Source: Diphasiastrum complanatum | Lineage: Eukaryota; Streptophyta; Lycopodiopsida; Lycopodiales; Lycopodiaceae | Reading direction: 5' to 3' | Length of the DNA: 64,000 nucleotides | Assembly (NCBI GenBank): GCA_029204225.1 | Contig: CM055097.1 | Coordinates: 62,030,640 to 62,094,639, forward strand | Part shown: positions 34,483 to 46,400 of the stretch, in pieces | How positions within the stretch are numbered: position 1 is the stretch's first letter | How the letters are laid out: the number at the start of each line of letters is the position of its first letter | Program-made: the position numbers and the translations under genes | The notes under the pieces: generated by a model | The model's database searches: none | What the model was told of the DNA's origin: nothing | Seen by the model: the letters and a program-made list of their open reading frames with translations, nothing else

Positions 34483-37400
34483 TCGGCAAGCTCCCTGTCT
34501 CTCTCTCTGCCATCAACTGTGTGCCCAAGTCATCTGCAGACATGGGATGCTGTCCGTAGGCAAGTCAACCTGGCGCTCCGAATCAGATATCTTCGTCTGC
34601 AAGGTCAAAATTGAGCATGTCAGGAAAACAACTTGATCAGAAATTGAAACCTACATTGTAGTGAGACGTCAACCAACATGCTATGGGAGAATAGCCCATC
34701 ACCTGCAATGCGCTCGTAATGGTCGGCAGTCTCCTGGCGAGACGTGCGTTGGTGCTGCAAAACACCAAACGATCTAGCTGACTCACTGACAGCCTGTTTC
34801 TTCTCCTCGTGTGAATGAGGGCCCATGTGCTCCAATTACGCTCACACACGAAGGCAGCGCAATCTTGTGGTACGTGCAATGAAATGGTTCAGCACATGTG
34901 CACGGGTGGAATGTCAACGAAACACAGCAAGAGAGGATGCGATGAGATGCATACTTGTGAAAGGACCTGCAGTGGAAGACGCTGTATGGAGGGATAGGTG
35001 CTACCGAACATGGTCCACCAGGTAATGGGGAGCTGCCTCCTCTCTGGATCTTGAGCAGCTGAGTGACCGAATGTGCCCATGCCGAAACGAAATGCTTGCT
35101 ATTGAAACTAAGGGTATCGAGCTTCATCAGGTAGCTGATTTCTTGAATGATACGCTAGAAATGTTACAACGTCTAGAGTGTTGAGGATCGAGCGAGACAT
35201 TATGTGAACATGAAGAGGACACCTCGAGAGTTTCAAGTAGATGATTGGGTGTATCTTCAGATACTAAAAGATTTGAAGGTAGTGTAGATTGGAAAGCATT
35301 ACAAACCAATTGCTCGGTATTGTGGGCCTTCATAGTTGTGAGGCAAGTTGGCTCTTTAGCTCATTAGTTGCGATTACTTGAGGGAGTCAAAGTGCATCTA
35401 GTCTTTCATGTAAGCAGACTTAAGATGAGTTCGCATGAAGGGGATTCAATGAAAGTGCATCTAGTCTTTCATGTAAGCAAACTTAAGATGAGTTCACATG
35501 AAGGGGATTTAGTCAAAGTGCATCTAGTCTTTCATGTAAGCATACTTAAGATGAGTTTAAATGAAGGGGATTCACTCACTTTTGGGGATGACTTGGGCTA
35601 GGTAGAGGACATTTCATCCATTATACCTTTTGAGTTGGAGAAAGTACTTGTTGATAGGAGGGAGAAATGTTTGGTCTTTAAGTAATTTGTTCGTTGGACA
35701 AGTAGATTAGAAGATGTTTTTGGGGAATTGGATAATTGTTTTTAGAGAATTTTTACTAACTTCCGTTTTTGAGTAAAATAATATTTCTAGGGAGGGAAGT
35801 ATGTTATATCCCTTATTGACTGAGGTTAATCTTAGTTTAAGGGAACCTGGATGAGGTTGGTGGACCGCTTGAGTTAATTGGAGATAACTCCTGTAGTGGA
35901 TGCACATGCATATGTGACTAGAGTTACAGTTGAATAGTAGTGGATAACTATGCGATGGACTTAGGGGAGTGGGATTGTACTATACGTGCATTGTATGGAT
36001 AAGCATGGGTTGTGGGTATCTATATTGGGGTGCATGGGCAGTTGGGATTTTTGATGATTAATAATACTATGCCCGAGTGATTAGGAGTCATGGTCTGGTG
36101 CTAAGCCAAGGTATTTCCTAGATTGGAGGTGAGTCATGGTGATATGGAATACCATAACTACTAGGGATCTGATGGAACCCCGATGTAGTTTCCCATATGG
36201 ATAGGAGGATTGCCCGATATCCAGTTCCAATAGTGCACTTATCTATAGTTGCTGTATCAGGTTATTCATGGGTAGATCTTGGTGGTGCCCTTTAAAGTTC
36301 TTTCAATTTCTATACTAGTTTGTCTCATTTGATGTTTGTTATTTTGGCTCATCTATGTATTATTTTATTATAGGCAACGCTAGGTGTACCTAAGAGTTTA
36401 TAGAGCTACTTGAATAATAGGTGGCAATTAAGTTGGCCTAAATGAGGACAATTTTGATTCTTTCTATGGTTTGATCTTTTGTAATTTGTCCCGGAAGAGT
36501 TTGCTAGTGCTAATGTTTCTCATTGAAAGTTTTTTTAAATAGGATGTCGGAAGAGTGTAGAAGAGAGACGCATCCTTTGTTTTGTACTAGTTATGAGACA
36601 CCTTGTTAGGGAGGAACACTATTTTTGCATCATCTATATGTATCCAATTGACTTTGAAAAGCCTGTGAAGTGCTGAAAAATTCTTTAGCTTCTAGGACCT
36701 AGCATTGGAAGTAGTATTGGCAAGGTAATCAATGCGACAAATGGTAGAGTTTTGGACAGAAAGTGGCTTCGAATATGCAACTAGGGACTTGTACATCTGC
36801 AGGCTGTAGCTATGTTGACGAGTGACTTAGGAATTGTACTTCAGAGCCTTGCCTAATATGACCTCAACTAGTTTCGTATGAACTTCAGCTTTTTAGCTGA
36901 GTGGGTTTATCTAGCAATGAGGTGGGAATGCTGATCACAGATTGTTGTAAAGGCAAGCACCACTTCAGCAGAAATGAGACCAAAAAATATTGCTTGTTTA
37001 GGAACCAATGACACGTATTTTTTTGGGGGTTTTTGTTTTAGATTAAATTTGAAATTCTTGTACCTTTTCTAAGCTGGATCATTTTTTGATGTCTTTCTCA
37101 TAACTCAACTTTTATGACTGCAATCATATTGCAAAAACAAATTGTCCCTAAATTATCCACATTTCGGTGAGATTTATTTTCCACAACAAATTTGAGGTAG
37201 TGCTGTTGTGAATCGTGTTTTTTCAGCCTGCAACTCTGCTGGTCTGTAGGAATAGTGGATGTCGGGATGCTATGATTGTCCCTGCATGGTCTCATTTGTG
37301 AGTTTCTGTCTTTTTAAGCTACAAGATTGATAATTTGCTTCGATCGTACAGATTATGGATCCAAAGATGGATGCTGGCATGGCTACAACTGGATTTAAAA

Positions 37401-40400
37401 CTGCAGAAGAGGCTATAAATAGTGGAGCAGCACCTGTTAACTTGGATGTTTCCCAAATCATTGATGTTATGGACCATCTTCTAGCATGTGAGGTAAGATC
37501 AATCTTTTGGTAGTTCTTTCAAGAGTCTCTCATTTAGCTGTTCCGCATTCATCATTCTTTGTGGACTTCTCTGATTGGTTAATTGCTTACAGGCAACTTG
37601 GCATAAAGGATACTCATTGGCTCAGACAGTTTTCTCCTGCCTTTACCTCTTAAAGCTAGATAGGACATTCTCAAATCCATTACTACATGCATATTGCAAG
37701 ATTTTACGTGCTACTTGCAGTTTGGTTCGAACGGCTGTGACTGCAGGACATAATTATGAGGTTGGTTAAGTGCAGTAATGTTTTTGTGAAGCTGTGATGT
37801 ATTTAACTATGAATCCCCACATAACTCGTGAAATGTTACTGAATCTGGAAGTGAAGTGTATCACGTTTCTTGTGATGACTACGCTTTTGTGTCTTAGTTA
37901 TTAATATTTGTTGTCTTGCACTAGACTTAAAGTGGATTCACAGCTTATTCAGTAAAACTAAAGTACCATTTCTTCTAATTGCGTTCTTGATTTTGCAGGA
38001 GGAAGAAATATTTACTGTTGCTTTTGGACTTCCTTTGGAAGAAAGTGATAGCAAGTCTTTGGCTACATTGAATGCAGTAGAAGAACTTGTTGCAAGGCAG
38101 CTGCGTGGAAGCAAAACTGGTGCTGCAAAGAAGAAGGCTTCAGAAGGTATTGCGTGGCACTCATTATTTTGTTAGTCATAAGTTAGATGCACCGGATTGT
38201 GATTGTTATTGTTTCTTCTTATGAATTTGGATCGTGTATTTGTGCATACTTCATACAGGCTTAGCCCTTGTTCCTTTACTTAACGATAGTGACTTTTCCA
38301 TTTCTCAGGCTAGTGTCTATTGCTTTCTAATTAGGTTTTGAGCAACCTTAAGCAATGAAATGAAAATTTTTCTTATTCTTCCACTAGGCAATAGGGACTT
38401 CACTTGATTGGCTTTGGTCTTTAGCGCCAGCCTTCACCATGGCCCGGTCTGCCCCTCACCTCTAGAGAGGCTTTAAAAACTTAACATGCTGGTCTTTCTA
38501 CAAATGCACGAAAGCTAATGTGGGATGTATGTTTGTGCACACGACCTCCTACTCTTCGGCACTGATGATGGTACACTTTTGAAGTTAATGGGCAAAATTG
38601 CTGGTTCTAATGGTCAAAAACTGTTAATAAAACACAAATTTGCACTTAGAATCAGGTCAGTGAACAGGGCAGTGTCAATCATGTGTATCCTAATTGAACC
38701 CATGAGACTGAAGGGAGATAATACGTGCCAAAGATTCAGAGAAGGGAGGCGGCGTTTTGGAACTTACTTAGGCTAGTGTTTGTAGCCACTTGTTTTCCTA
38801 TAAATAGACCTTATTTGGAAGAGGGAGGGATGGGACGTTTCATGGGAGAAATGGGTGATCAGTCTATCGACACAGATCAGTGGGTGTTGAAGATTAGGAG
38901 GAGCTTGCTAGCTTCAAGTGATTAGTGTGCAAAGGCTTTCTTCTTTTCTGAAGTTTGTTCACAATTAGTCGGTGGTGTGGGACACTGCATGCACCCTTTT
39001 TCATAGTGCTTCATCTAGTTCAAGGGAGAGCATTAGATATAGTCGATTTTTGTGAGAGTCATGGCTGTGGGGTAAGCGAGTCTCTACTCCTATTATTGTG
39101 CTTCCAGGTTATTCTAAATATTTGCTATGTAGAACCATTTAGGTGAAGACTTCTTGCCATAGGGCTTTAGTAGACCTATTGAGTAGGGATGTTGTAGCAT
39201 TTGATTGGTGCTATGCATGACGAAGTCGATGATCTAAGACTTTGTGGGCAGATTCATAAGGTTTAAGATTGCATGCCTCCTTTGTTTTGTCAGGTACTAT
39301 CCTAGACATAACTTTAATATATTGTCTGAAGTCTAACATTTTTACATGGATTGAGTGTTTCACAAAAGGCATAGATTGTGGAGCATAACTATTGATTCTT
39401 TTTGTTTTGGTCTTTGATGAGTTGGAGACGAGTTATCATTTTGCTTGGATCTCTTAATATTCTTTGGCTCATCAATTTACCTAGTTGTTTGAGTATTTTC
39501 ATGAAGGATGTTTGGACTCATCTAACTTCATCTCACTTTGTTTGTCTAGCTTACGTGAGAGAAGCAAACGATTAATCCAAGCTTAGTATTCATCTGCGGT
39601 ATGTTAGAATACCAATGTGGTAATCCACTTCCTCATCATCTTCTTGAGTTGCAAGTTTCAAGTTGGTCTCCTAGGTGTCATAATTTCCTTACAATCTTCT
39701 ATTCTAAATTTCCTCAACAATTCCTTGGCATATTTGTTCAAAGAGATTAACATTCTTTCATTCTTGTGCCAGATCTGTATACCAAGGAAGTAGTGGAGTA
39801 GTCCTAGATCAGTCATCTTAAATTTACTAGATGATTCCCTTTTTATTCTTTCAAAATCTCATCAAGGTCACCAACATATAGAACTACTATCACTATGCTC
39901 GACTCCCCATGTGAGAAATAAAAATTTGGATCTAACTGACTTCTTCGCATCTTTTTTTTTAAGAGAAATTACAATCTTTGTATACCAACTCCTAGGGGGT
40001 TTATTTTAATCCATATAGGGAGTTTGGTCGGTCTTCACAAATTCAGGAGGCTGCTCCACATATATGTCCTCCCACATATCTTGATTTAGGAATGATGATG
40101 TTACATCAAGTTTATGAAGTCTCCATCCATAATGTGCAGCTAGTGCAATTATCAGGCAAATTGGAGTTAGCTTGGGAAATTGAGCAATTGTCTCTGACTC
40201 TCTGTGTAATTAGTGCTTTCCGCTTGGGAATAACATTTTGCCACAAATCGTGCCCTGTATTTGTCTATGATGCCATCTCCCTGGCTTTTGATCTTGTAGA
40301 TCCAATTACACCCCACAATGTTTTTTCCATCTGAAAGGGGCCACTATGTCCCATGTATTATATGTCATGATTGCATCATATTCCTCATTCATTGGCTTTC

Positions 40401-43400
40401 TCTATTCGTCTTTCTCCTAGGCTTCTTCAGAGCATCTCGGCTCAGAAATATTTGACTTCTGCTTATTCATTTGTGTCCTTGGAGTAAAGATGTAACCCCT
40501 TGTCATTGTAATTACTTTCGTTTTCAAAGAAAATATCATTGATGCTATCTTTGATTAAAAGGATGTTGAGAGAGAGAGCAAGAGCATCTTGTGACGCATA
40601 CTTATATACTGTGTCCACATCTCTTGAGGATGGATCTTTCTCCTTTCCCTTCCCCTATCCTTTGGCTACGAGAATGCTTTGAAGTTTTGTCTTCCTTACT
40701 TCGTAGTTGTTGCTTGTAGAGGGTTGATGAGAGAGAAACACGACAAAGTATGAACCTGTGAACCACCACTTTCATGGCATATTTACTCTAGTTTTGTTGA
40801 AGTCTTGCTAGCACTAGTAGTTGATTTAGTGAAACATTCAAGCAAATACTTGAAGAAGCCACGGGTCAATAACATCCTTGGGAACATGGGCATATGTCGT
40901 ATAGCCAAACACTCGCAAAGCACCCACCTTCGACTTAATGCCGCTAAATGCCTCTTCTAGAGTCTTGCCTTCCATAGCTTTAGTTGGACTTCTATTCGAA
41001 AGAAATACCGCTGTGTGCATTGCCTTGCCACGCATGGCATCCTCTAAGGATTGTGGCTGATTGCGGCGGACCTCCAACTGATATTCTTTGGGCAAGCCCA
41101 AAATAAAATGCAACTTAAGGAGTACTTTGTCTATGCGGTGAACAAACTGCGAAGCAGCTTCTTGGAAGTCTTGCAAAAAGACATTCAAGGATTTCGTCCC
41201 CATTGGCAAAGTTGCAAATCGACGATAATATTCAAAATCGTCAAGGACAGGCATAAAGGCAGCCTTAAAGGCTACCTGGAAATCATCCCAAGTAGTTGGG
41301 ACCATAGCTCGATCTTTAAGATCCTGCCATCATGAGTACGCCTTACCGCGTAAAAACATCATGGCCGTTGCAATCCGCAAGCTATCTGGTAGATCGTGCA
41401 TGGAAAAGTGCGAAGTCCATCGATCCAACCAAGCTATAAGACCACATCCTGTTGTCTATCCTTTCTCTCTCCGGTGAAAAACTTCGGAGTAAACATCGGG
41501 TTGAGGAGTGCTTGCCGAGATTGGGACATAGCCCGCATTTCGGCCTCTGCCCGTTCATGTTTAGCTCGCATGTCAACAATTTGTTGTTGTAACAGATTAA
41601 TTGCACGCGTCATAGTCTCCATATCAGTCCCGATGGGACTTGGAGCTCGAGTTTCTTCCATAGGAGTGTCCATGGTCAAAGCAGTATGTAGTAAGAAGCT
41701 AGAGGAAAAACGCAGAACAGCAATATCAAAACCGTTAAAAACTGATAACTAGAGAAGTAGGGCTCAAGAAAACAAGTAAACTTGAGCACTAATAAACTCT
41801 ACAAACAACTTTGAGAATTGGGTAGAGGAAAGTGAATGTACTTCCTTTACCCCCTCCCCCAAAGCTCTTCCCCTTTCCTCATGCAAAAAGGGCAGGTGGG
41901 GCCCAAGAAAGGCCCCAGGTGTCCTTTCTAGCTCCTTCTCACCATGTGGGGCCACCTAAAGGTGCCACATGGCCCATGGACCCCAATAGAACATTAAACT
42001 CTTAAGGCCCCTTCTCCCACCTCCAACTCCTGCGTACTACAGTTCCTCTCCAACCTTGGGAGATCTGCAGTTACAGATGAGGAGGACAAAGAAGGTACGA
42101 CCAAGAAAGGACAGGGCTCCAAGAAATGTCTTGGTTCAACCTCTTTTGGAATTCTTCACTTAGAGTTTAAGGATTTGAAACTTAAAGACTAAGTTTTATT
42201 TAACTTAAAACTTAGACAGTTTTTCTTGTCTTAGCTTTGCTTCAAAGGGAGTTGACATGGCCGTGGGGAGGCTCGCTACTCCCCTCCCTTGTCAAATCAA
42301 TACAATCTATTTTGTTTTTATGGGGAGAAGAAAGTACAATCTTCTCCCCCCCCACCCCCCGCTTTTACTTACCAGAAGCCAAACCAGCCGCGCGCTGGGA
42401 TCCAGAAGTCTGGGGGAGGTATTACTCCCCCCCCCCCCCTTATGTAAATAAATAAATAAAAGATAAATGGCCCGCAGTCTCCTATCCACCTGCCTGCAGC
42501 GCTAACAAATCCTCCCCCCCCCCCGGCGATCCAGACACGCCTCAATACACCTAGGCCGAAGGCGCTCCTGCCATGCAAGAGACATTGTACATTTCCAGGC
42601 CCGAGGCTCCGCGGATCAGCGGGTTTCTCTTTCTTTTCCTTTTAACAAGATGAAAAGAAAGGCTTAAGAGGGGGTTAAGACCAAGCAAACCTTTCTTTGT
42701 TTTAAAAGGTTGCTTCAACCTTTAGAAAAACCAATAAGTTTTAAAGAATTACAAAATCAAGCGTAAAGTTACTATGAAAACTTTAAACTAAGATTCAACT
42801 CTTTCTTCTACAAACCAAAAACTTAAGGTTTGAATAGAAAAAGAAAAAACCATTGTGAATAGCCTGTTTAACAATAAAACAAGCCTACATCCGCTTGCCA
42901 ACCTTTACCCATGAATAAACTTGAATAAAGGTTCCAAATCAAACAGCCACATTCCATAATGAGGGAATACCAAACCACAAAAGCAAAAAAAAAGGGAACG
43001 ACACACCGGCTTCTAAGATTCACGAGCTTGGATAGACTGGCTTGTGACAATTGGTATCAGAGCCTCGTTCTAGAGAGAGAAAACGCCGTTCTAGAGAGAG
43101 AAAGTGTAGAAATTGTCAGATTTTGCTTGTTTTTGAAGGATTTTGGAGGGAGAAAACGTGGGAGACAGATTGGAGAAGAAAGGTGGGCCTCCAGCGCTGC
43201 TGTTCCAGCATACAGGGAGCCCACACACCCGTTTGAGGGAGGAAAAACTTGGCAAAAGAAATCAGATGCTCCAGCGCATTTTTTCAGAAGGATTTTCGCT
43301 CATAACTTTCCGGAGCCTTCTCAGATCCTGATCAGATTTTGGGAGCATGTTTCTAGTATCCATAGCAATCCTTTAGAGCCATTATACGCCGGTTTTGGAG

Positions 43401-46400
43401 CAGATTTGCCTCTGTTTCACTAAAAAGTTGGTTTCCAAGCAAAAAACAGGTCAGATTTTTGGATTGGACATAACTTCTCCGATTTATCTCCAATTTCTGC
43501 TGTTAAAAGTTTCAGATTGGGCCTAGTAGGAGGGCGACCTACTGCTAATTGACCGTTCGTGAAAAGCTTTTGCCGTTTGGAAGAAATTCGACGTCAAACA
43601 GCCCGCTTTTTTTTTGTTTTTTTCGACTTTTGGTGCCCAAATTAAGTTCTTTACCGACTTGTGTACCAGCGTAGGACGCAAAGGAAGTACTACCTGTCCT
43701 TGGCTTTGTTACTTTCCAATTGCCTTTTGTCTCTTTCAGTTCTAAATTGTCAATAGGCTGAACATTTCTTTTCCTGACTGTGTTTCAATAAGTGCAATTT
43801 TTAGCTTGATTCCGTGCTGTCTCTGTTGTGTTTCATAATGGAAGATGATAGAGTTGATATTTCACTCAGTCCACCCGTTGCTCTTCCATCACCACCACCC
43901 AACCTTGTGCTTAGTCCTGCCCATAATCCGCCTACAGTGGCTGCCCGTTCGCCTGCTGGTACTTCCCCTTCTGTGCAAGCTCGCATGGATAGTGTGGAAA
44001 AGACCGTCGCAGAGATGCGAGCAATGATGGTAGCTGGTGGTTATGCGTCTTTCTCGCAGTATGCTCCACCTTATCCGTCTTCTGCTGTTCGTCCTATGTT
44101 ACCTCCACCCTATCCAGAAGACAAAGATATTAAACCTACCCGTTTCGCTGGAAACACTCCCCAACGCAATACTGATATCGTAGATCAGTGGTTGCATAAG
44201 TGGGAAGAGTATTTTGATTTGAAACGGTCCCCAACTGATGAGGGTTGGCGGGTCCGCAAAGCTGCTTACCATTTCACTGATTTTGCTAACAAGTGGTGGC
44301 GCAAGTTGTTGAAGTCTAACCAGGCTCCATCCACCTGGCTTGAGTTAAGCGAGTTTTTAGAGCTCAATTTATTCCTCCACATGAGCATGTGCGTGCGACA
44401 GATGCTTGGCTTTTGCATCGTCAGAGGCAGTACATGGTGCAAGAATATGCTGACAGGTATCGTGAGATACTTATCAAGATTCCGGAAGAGATTCCCGAGT
44501 GGTTGGTAGTCCACAAGTTCATATTTGGCCTTCGTGAAGAGTTGAGGCCTTCGGTGCTTAATGAAGGGTGCAAGACCTTAGAAGAGGCAGTTGCTACAGC
44601 TCTCAACTTTGAAGGTAATGTGCGCACCAAGGCTGAATCTGGAGCGCCAAGCTGGCCTCAGAAGAAGGGTTCGCGAAAGTCTGGCCAAGCTGGTCAAAAA
44701 GGCTTTTCGCAGAAGGATCCTATCCAGATGCAGCAGACTTTGAAGCGCAATGCGGGATCTCCTATGGCTCGTCGTGCTTACGACAAGTCTCCCCTCAGTC
44801 CTGAGCAAAAGGAAAAGGCCAAGAAAGACGGATTATGTTTTTTTTGTCTTGGCAAGCTTTTCAAAGATTGTCCTCGACGTACGGGCAAGAAGCTCCATAC
44901 TATGCAACGTCAAGATGAGGGCAAGGATGAGGAAATTTTGGATGACTTGTTGGTAAGTGATGATGAGGACACTGGTCGTGTCATGACTATTTCGGTGCGG
45001 AAGCTTGTTTCAGAGGCACCAGTTTGTTTCTTGTCCACCAAAGCGCGGGAAGCTTATCAGTTTCCAGATAGTGAACTTATACGCATGAGGGGAAAACTGG
45101 AAGGTCATGACGTGCTCGTCTTATTTGACACCGGTTCCTCGCATAATAACATCAATTCTCGTGTGGTGAAGAAATTTCACTTGGCTACTGTTCCATCTGA
45201 TTACCGGTATACTGTTGAGATGCCAGATGGTAAGGGAACATAGGATTGGGATGAAAGAATCTCTCGGGCGTCTTTGTCTATTCAGACGTATACCGAGAAG
45301 TTAGATTTTGAAATCACTAAACTAGCTAAGTTTGATATTGTACTTGGTAAGCGGTGGCATGCAAGTAAGCAGCCCGCTATAGATTTTAAATCACATGTGT
45401 ATAAGTTCGAGCATGAGGGTATGTCTCATGTCTTAAAGGGGGAGAGACCATCTGTTGAGGGTCCTCTTGTTACCTATATGCAAATAAAGAGAATGGAGAT
45501 TCAATATTTGGGGTTGCGTTATGTGAATGTTGATTCCTGTTTTGATTCTTATGTTGGTAATAATCAGATAAGCACACTCACTAATAAACCACAAGAAGCT
45601 TCATTTACTTTTGCATCTCCTAGTGCACATGTATTTGCATTACAGTCTAGATGTGACCCAGCAAGTGAGTTGGAGAAGTCCATCCGCACGCAGTTCAAAC
45701 ACGTGCTAATTAGTAATATGTCAGAGGGATTGCCGCCTAGTCGGAACGTTGATCATCGTATTGAGCTTGTTCCAGGGGCAAGTCCGGTATGTAGGCCTCC
45801 TTATAGGATGAGCCTAAAAGAGGAAGAAGAAGTCAGAAAGATGTTGGAGGAGCATCTCAAGTTGGGGTACGTCCGTCCAAGTTATTCACCTTTCGCCTCT
45901 CCTATTTTACTTGTTAAGAAAAAGGATGGTAGTTTCCGGATGTGTGTAGATTACAGGGGATTGAATAAGATCACTGTAAAGCACAGGTATCCGATGCCCA
46001 CGATTGATGATCTACTGGATGCGTTGCAAGGTGCAACCATTTTCAGTAAGATAGATCTCAAAAGTGGATACCATCAATTACGGATTTGAGATGAAGATGT
46101 CCAGAAGACGGCCTTTCGAACCCGTTTCGGTCATTATGAATTTTTGGTTATGCCATTTGGGTTAACCAATGCCCCAGCCACGTTCATGATGCTCATGAAC
46201 GATGTCTTGCGAGACTATATGGGCAAGTTTGTCGTCAATTTTATTGACGATATATTGGTTTTTAGTAAAGCAGTTGAGGAGCATGAGATTCATCTCAAGA
46301 CCGTTTTGGGCAAGTTACAAGCTTCTGTCTTGTATGCCAATGCTCGGAAGACAAAGTTGTGTAAGACTCGTGTCGAGTATTTGGGTCACGTAGTGACAGC

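Larger units (their letters stand above)
27247..36296 (+). mobile_element. RE4: decayed Ty3/Gypsy shell in intron 2 filled with later insertions
   Basis: Homologous LTRs at 27247 and 35802 flank 7.9 kb. Just before the 3' LTR are a purine tract (GGGAGGGAAGTA) and a Gypsy integrase C-terminus. The rest of gag-pol is gone, and the interior holds a translocase gene fragment, an inverted-repeat complex and a hAT relic. No target duplication could be confirmed and both LTR ends are approximate. Confidence 0.65.

Noticed and set aside
34314-34636. Serine/leucine-rich frames around 34.4 kb
   Set aside because: They are translations of the (CT)n microsatellite.
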